From Acidimicrobiia bacterium (GTDB lineage Bacteria; Actinomycetota; Acidimicrobiia; Acidimicrobiales; Ilumatobacteraceae): a DNA stretch of 10,177 nucleotides. The position numbers and the translations under genes were made by a program. Below the pieces are notes generated by a model. It made no database searches and was not told where the DNA came from. It saw nothing but the letters and a program-made list of their open reading frames with translations. The stretch covers positions 1 to 10,177 of the forward strand of contig JACDGA010000036.1 in the NCBI GenBank assembly GCA_013815505.1, read 5' to 3'. Below are positions 7,662 through 10,177 of this stretch, piece by piece (the first letter of the stretch is position 1; the number at the start of each line of letters is the position of its first letter).

Positions 7662-8548
7662 CTCCGCCACCCAACCGACAGCCCGACGCCGCGACCTCCG
7701 AGACTGTGAGCGAGGCAGCAACGCGCCATCGCCCGATCTCCGGAGTCGGCGTAGACCTCCGCCCAGTCGAAGAAGAACCGCGATGCGGCCGCCCGGGCCC
7801 GATCGTGCGAACGGAAGGCGAGTGCCTCGTCCATCCGGCGGTAGAAGTGAGCGATCATGTCGAGCTTGGCCCTACCGGGCAAGGCGGAGACCAGGCCACC
7901 TTCGTGCAGGCGATACGCGCCGACCACCTCGTCGTCGAAACAGATCTCGCCATGCTCGGCACAAAGGACGTAGAGCGGCCAGTCGGTCATCGGGAAGAAG
8001 TCGTAGTACCAGGCGCCGAGGTCACCCAACGCGCTGGCCCGCATCATGCCGGCGCAGGTGGCGAACGGATTGCCGTGCCAGATGTCGTCCGCAGTGACCA
8101 CCGCCGGTTGACTCGACGGAGTCCATCGATCCTGCGACAGACCGTCGGCACGGCAGATCGCGGCGTTGTGGAACCAAGCGGACACGTGGGGGTGATCGTC
8201 GAGCAGGCCGGCTTGGCGTTCGAGCCTCGTCGGTGACGTCCAATAGTCGTCGCCGTCGAGCAGGCAGATGTAGCGCCCGCGTGCGCTATGGATCCCGCGT
8301 GCGATGACTTCGTTCGATCGCATGTTGCTCGCTGAGAGCATCAGGCGGGCTCGCGGCTCTCGCGTCGCGAACGCCTCGACGATGTTGCGCGTTCCGTCCG
8401 TGGAGTCGTCCTCGCTGATGATGATCTCGAACGACCGGCCAGTTTGCTGTGCGAGCACGCTGTCGAGCGCCTGTCCGATGAAGGGCGCATGGTTGTACGT
8501 GGCGACCACGACGCTCAGCTCGACGCTGGCATCACCTCCCTGCTTCAC
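7631..8548 (-). CDS. family 2 glycosyltransferase (GT-A fold)
   Basis: A 305-residue predicted cytoplasmic sugar transferase. ELSVVVATYNHAPFIGQAL opens the domain, EDDSTDGT (46-53) is the nucleotide site with EDDS instead of DDGS, and LLDGDDYW (96-103) is the metal-binding DXD motif. TDWPLY (188-193) offers an Asp as the likely catalytic base where many relatives have an ED or GDW form. No membrane segment is seen. GTG 8548 makes a GTGA overlap with the deacetylase stop and has GAGGGAG about 11 nt upstream, so longer readings to 8626 are rejected. It is the first glycosyltransferase of the operon, directly after the deacetylase. Specificity is unknown. Confidence 0.92.
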   Translation of the reverse strand: MKQGGDASVELSVVVATYNHAPFIGQALDSVLAQQTGRSFEIIISEDDSTDGTRNIVEAFATREPRARLMLSASNMRSNEVIARGIHSARGRYICLLDGDDYWTSPTRLERQAGLLDDHPHVSAWFHNAAICRADGLSQDRWTPSSQPAVVTADDIWHGNPFATCAGMMRASALGDLGAWYYDFFPMTDWPLYVLCAEHGEICFDDEVVGAYRLHEGGLVSALPGRAKLDMIAHFYRRMDEALAFRSHDRARAAASRFFFDWAEVYADSGDRAMARCCLAHSLGGRGVGLSVGWRRWARCAWRLR

Positions 8549-9546
8549 AGGGCACGCAACTCCCTCGCCAGTCGGTCGGCCGACCAGTCCTTGACCTGGA
8601 GGCGTGGCAGCGCGAGGACATCGCAACCAGCTGTGACTGCCGCAGGGTCGGTGGTGCAGGCCGCCGCGAAGCCCGCAGCGCGGACGAGCGCGACCGTTGC
8701 AGGGTCATGGTCGCCGAATGGGTAGGCGAACGTGGTCGGCATCCGCCCGATCATGTCTTCGCACGCCTGTCGGCCTTGCTCGATCTCGGTCCGTTGGACC
8801 GCCTCGGACCTCTCGGTGAGCGCAGGATGCGTGGCGGTGTGGCAGCCGAAATCGATGACCGCTGAGCGGCTGAGTGTCTTCAGTTCGGCCATGGTCATCG
8901 GACGATGGCTCCCGCGCGGCGCCGATGCGATCCCTGCCTGCGCGCGGAGCTCGGCCAGCGTTGCGGTCTGGTCCGCTGGTTCAAGCGATCTCACCGCTCG
9001 CCACAGCTCCATGTATGCCTCCTGCCGCCTGTTCCCGGGCGCTGATCCCGACAGCCATTCCGCACCGCCTCCGACTGGACTGCCGAGTTCCACGGACATC
9101 CGTCGATCACCGCTTCGAATGTCGAGTCGGTCCGCCGTCGTTGCGAATACGATCCGCTGGAGATCGTCCCACCAGAATTCCCGCCCGGCCGAGAGCGGAG
9201 CAGTAGTCAAGAAGATGGTAGCAGGTGCACGATGGGCCTCGAGGAGCGGCGCGGCGATCGTTGCGTTGCAGGCGTAGCCGTCGTCGAAGGTGATCGCGAC
9301 GGCACGTGCCGGCAACCGTGACGCCCGATGCAACCGCGCGAATTCGGGCAGCGGGAGGACCTTCGTGTGCTCCGTGAGCCATAGCAGCTGCTCGTCCAAG
9401 CGAGCCGCCGAGACCGCCAACCCCCATGGATCCACACGGTCCGTGGCGATGCGGTGATACATCAGCACAGCCGGTCGGATTGGCAGGACGCCGGCCTGCC
9501 GGCCGGCGCGAGCCAACCTCGACACGATTCTCGATTGCAGTTTCAC
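8545..9546 (-). CDS. polysaccharide deacetylase (CE4/NodB domain), first gene of the operon
   Basis: Predicted metal-dependent removal of N- or O-acetyl groups from a sugar residue. The 333-residue protein has LMYHRI (28-33), then motif 1 TFDDGY (86-91, metal Asp and base Asp), motif 2 HTATHP (236-241, two metal-binding His), and motif 3 AYPFG (274-278). The insertion between motifs 1 and 2 is long, about 145 residues. No signal peptide or N-terminal membrane segment is visible, so it probably acts in the cytoplasm, on a precursor or lipid-linked glycan before export. GTG 9546 is preferred, with GAGG 9 nt upstream. The frame is open to ATG 9768, which has a GGGGTGA upstream, but the added 74 residues are Pro/Arg/Ser-rich and unlike the family. 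It leads the operon and overlaps the next gene by GTGA. Confidence 0.9.
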   Translation of the reverse strand: MKLQSRIVSRLARAGRQAGVLPIRPAVLMYHRIATDRVDPWGLAVSAARLDEQLLWLTEHTKVLPLPEFARLHRASRLPARAVAITFDDGYACNATIAAPLLEAHRAPATIFLTTAPLSAGREFWWDDLQRIVFATTADRLDIRSGDRRMSVELGSPVGGGAEWLSGSAPGNRRQEAYMELWRAVRSLEPADQTATLAELRAQAGIASAPRGSHRPMTMAELKTLSRSAVIDFGCHTATHPALTERSEAVQRTEIEQGRQACEDMIGRMPTTFAYPFGDHDPATVALVRAAGFAAACTTDPAAVTAGCDVLALPRLQVKDWSADRLARELRAL

Positions 9547-9804
9547 CGCTCGTCGCCTCGCCGACCTGAACGTCTCTTTGCGGTCACGGGGCTCCGCCGG
9601 TGATGAGCACTGTTCCGCAGCCGTTGCACTGTGACATCTTGCCGGCGACTCGACCGTGTTCGGCGCCGGAGAGACAATGGGTGCTGGCGAACGCCGCGGC
9701 CGTCGAGGACTCGGGGTGGGCCGGTGACACACGCTCGACATGTACAACCAGCCCACCCCGGTCGGCATGTAGTCACCCCACGCCGGTCAGCTGTCAAGCA
9801 GCAG
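9547..9804 (-). promoter_or_regulatory. upstream/leader region of the polysaccharide operon
   Basis: About 258 bp separate the deacetylase start from the modB remnant. The operon reads leftward, so its promoter should lie here or further right. A perfect TTGACA is on the minus strand at 9797-9792, but the sequence 17-20 nt downstream (around ACTACAT, 9773-9767) is a poor -10 match. Two direct copies of ACAGTGC (minus strand, 9632-9626 and 9613-9607) are 19 nt apart and could be operator half-sites. A 10-bp inverted repeat is listed separately. No convincing gene is seen. An alternative is that the first 222 nt are coding, as a 5' extension of the deacetylase from ATG 9768. Confidence 0.4.
9712..9760. 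repeat. perfect 10-bp inverted repeat with 29-nt loop
   Basis: CGGGGTGGGC at 9712-9721 is exactly complementary to GCCCACCCCG at 9751-9760. The stem is all GC except one T:A pair. There is no T-run after either arm, so a classical intrinsic terminator is unlikely. It could be a leader hairpin in the operon's transcript, a protein-binding site, or chance in GC-rich DNA. Confidence 0.5.
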
Positions 9805-10177
9805 CTTGTTGGCATCCGGCTCCCGTTCTCGACGCCAGCCGTCGTGATCGCCCAGACGTTCGTGGCCATGCCGTTCCTCATGCTGACAGTGGAGGCCGCG
9901 TTGCGCCAACTCGATCGGCGATACGACTAGGCCGCCCGTACCCTTGGCGCATCCAAGGGGTATGCGTTCCGGCGAGTCACTTTGCCCGCGGTGCGCGCAG
10001 CGCTGATCGCCGGCACCGTGTTGGCGTGGGCGAGAGAGCGCTTGGCGAGTTCGGTGCCACCATCACGTTCGCCGGCTCCGGCCGGTGCCCACGTCACGGA
10101 CGGAACCCGCGCTGTTGGCGTGAGGCTCTGTCGTGTTCTACCGATCGTTCCACCGGATCTCGACGCTCGGGATCCGA
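9805..10177 (+). pseudogene. modB: molybdate ABC transporter permease remnant (modB-like), decayed
   Basis: The translation matches the middle of ModB, the membrane subunit of the molybdate importer. GIRLPFSTPAVVIAQTFVAM begins at 9811, then PFLMLTVEAALRQLDRRYD. TAG at 9928-9930 stands where the family has a Glu codon (GAG to TAG would do it). The same frame resumes with AARTLGASKGYAFRRVTLPA and VRAALIAGTVLAWAR to 10035. Two extra bases in the GAGAGA run (10036-10037) then shift the frame, and ALGEFGATITFAG continues from 10038. Beyond about 10080 the match is broken by further apparent small indels. The N-terminal third of the protein, with its first membrane helices, is absent upstream. ModB is favoured over sulfate (CysT) permeases by the GEFGATITFAG wording. 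The gene is not functional as read; sequencing error could explain one lesion but hardly all. Confidence 0.85.

Noticed and set aside
9491..9510. GC palindrome CCGGCCTGCCGGCCGGCGCG
   Set aside because: It is within deacetylase codons for a Gly/Ala/Arg-rich stretch and has no T-run, so it is not a terminator.
9547..9768. Deacetylase start at ATG 9768
   Set aside because: A GGGGTGA precedes it, so it is not impossible, but the added 74 residues are low-complexity Pro/Arg/Ser with no family match or signal peptide.
9631..9930. Plus-strand open frame of 99 codons as a standalone gene
   Set aside because: Only its last part is ModB-like; the first half is unrelated leader sequence and the frame ends at the premature TAG of the pseudogene.

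Overview
The window looks like chromosomal DNA from a GC-rich bacterium, most likely an actinobacterium. The base composition is strongly GC-biased, G/C dominates third codon positions, GTG starts are common, and the protein styles fit Actinomycetota glycan loci. The genus cannot be read from the sequence. No tRNA, rRNA, CRISPR array, transposase or integrase was seen.

Nearly the whole window is a cell-surface polysaccharide locus. On the minus strand, reading from about 9546 down to 1745, eight genes are packed head to tail: a polysaccharide deacetylase (CE4/NodB), two family 2 glycosyltransferases, a Gfo/Idh/MocA oxidoreductase, an extended SDR (NAD-dependent epimerase/dehydratase) and three more family 2 glycosyltransferases. 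Six of the seven junctions are 4-nt ATGA/GTGA overlaps or a 1-nt TGATG overlap. The remaining one, between the two leading glycosyltransferases, depends on the start chosen. This is a single translationally coupled operon.

At 945-1757 a lone plus-strand gene encodes a SAM-dependent methyltransferase. It converges on the end of the operon with a 13-bp overlap of coding ends. It diverges from a minus-strand ABC-2 polysaccharide-export permease (Wzm/TagG type) that runs off the left edge. The likely scheme, by inference, is that the oxidoreductase and epimerase make or modify a nucleotide sugar and five glycosyltransferases build a glycan on a carrier in the cytoplasm. The deacetylase and methyltransferase decorate the glycan, and the ABC transporter exports it. 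The ATPase partner should lie just outside the left edge.

The right end (9805-10177) holds a decayed piece of a molybdate ABC transporter permease gene (modB) on the plus strand. It has an in-frame stop, a 2-nt frameshift and further erosion, and its front part is missing. The abrupt change from modB-like sequence to the polysaccharide operon's upstream region suggests an old insertion or rearrangement boundary. The 9547-9804 gap carries the operon's leader, with a perfect 10-bp inverted repeat and a TTGACA box. I see no strong candidate for a wholly new system. The most notable items are the modB remnant at the boundary, the tandem glycosyltransferase paralogues, and the methyltransferase beside the export permease.
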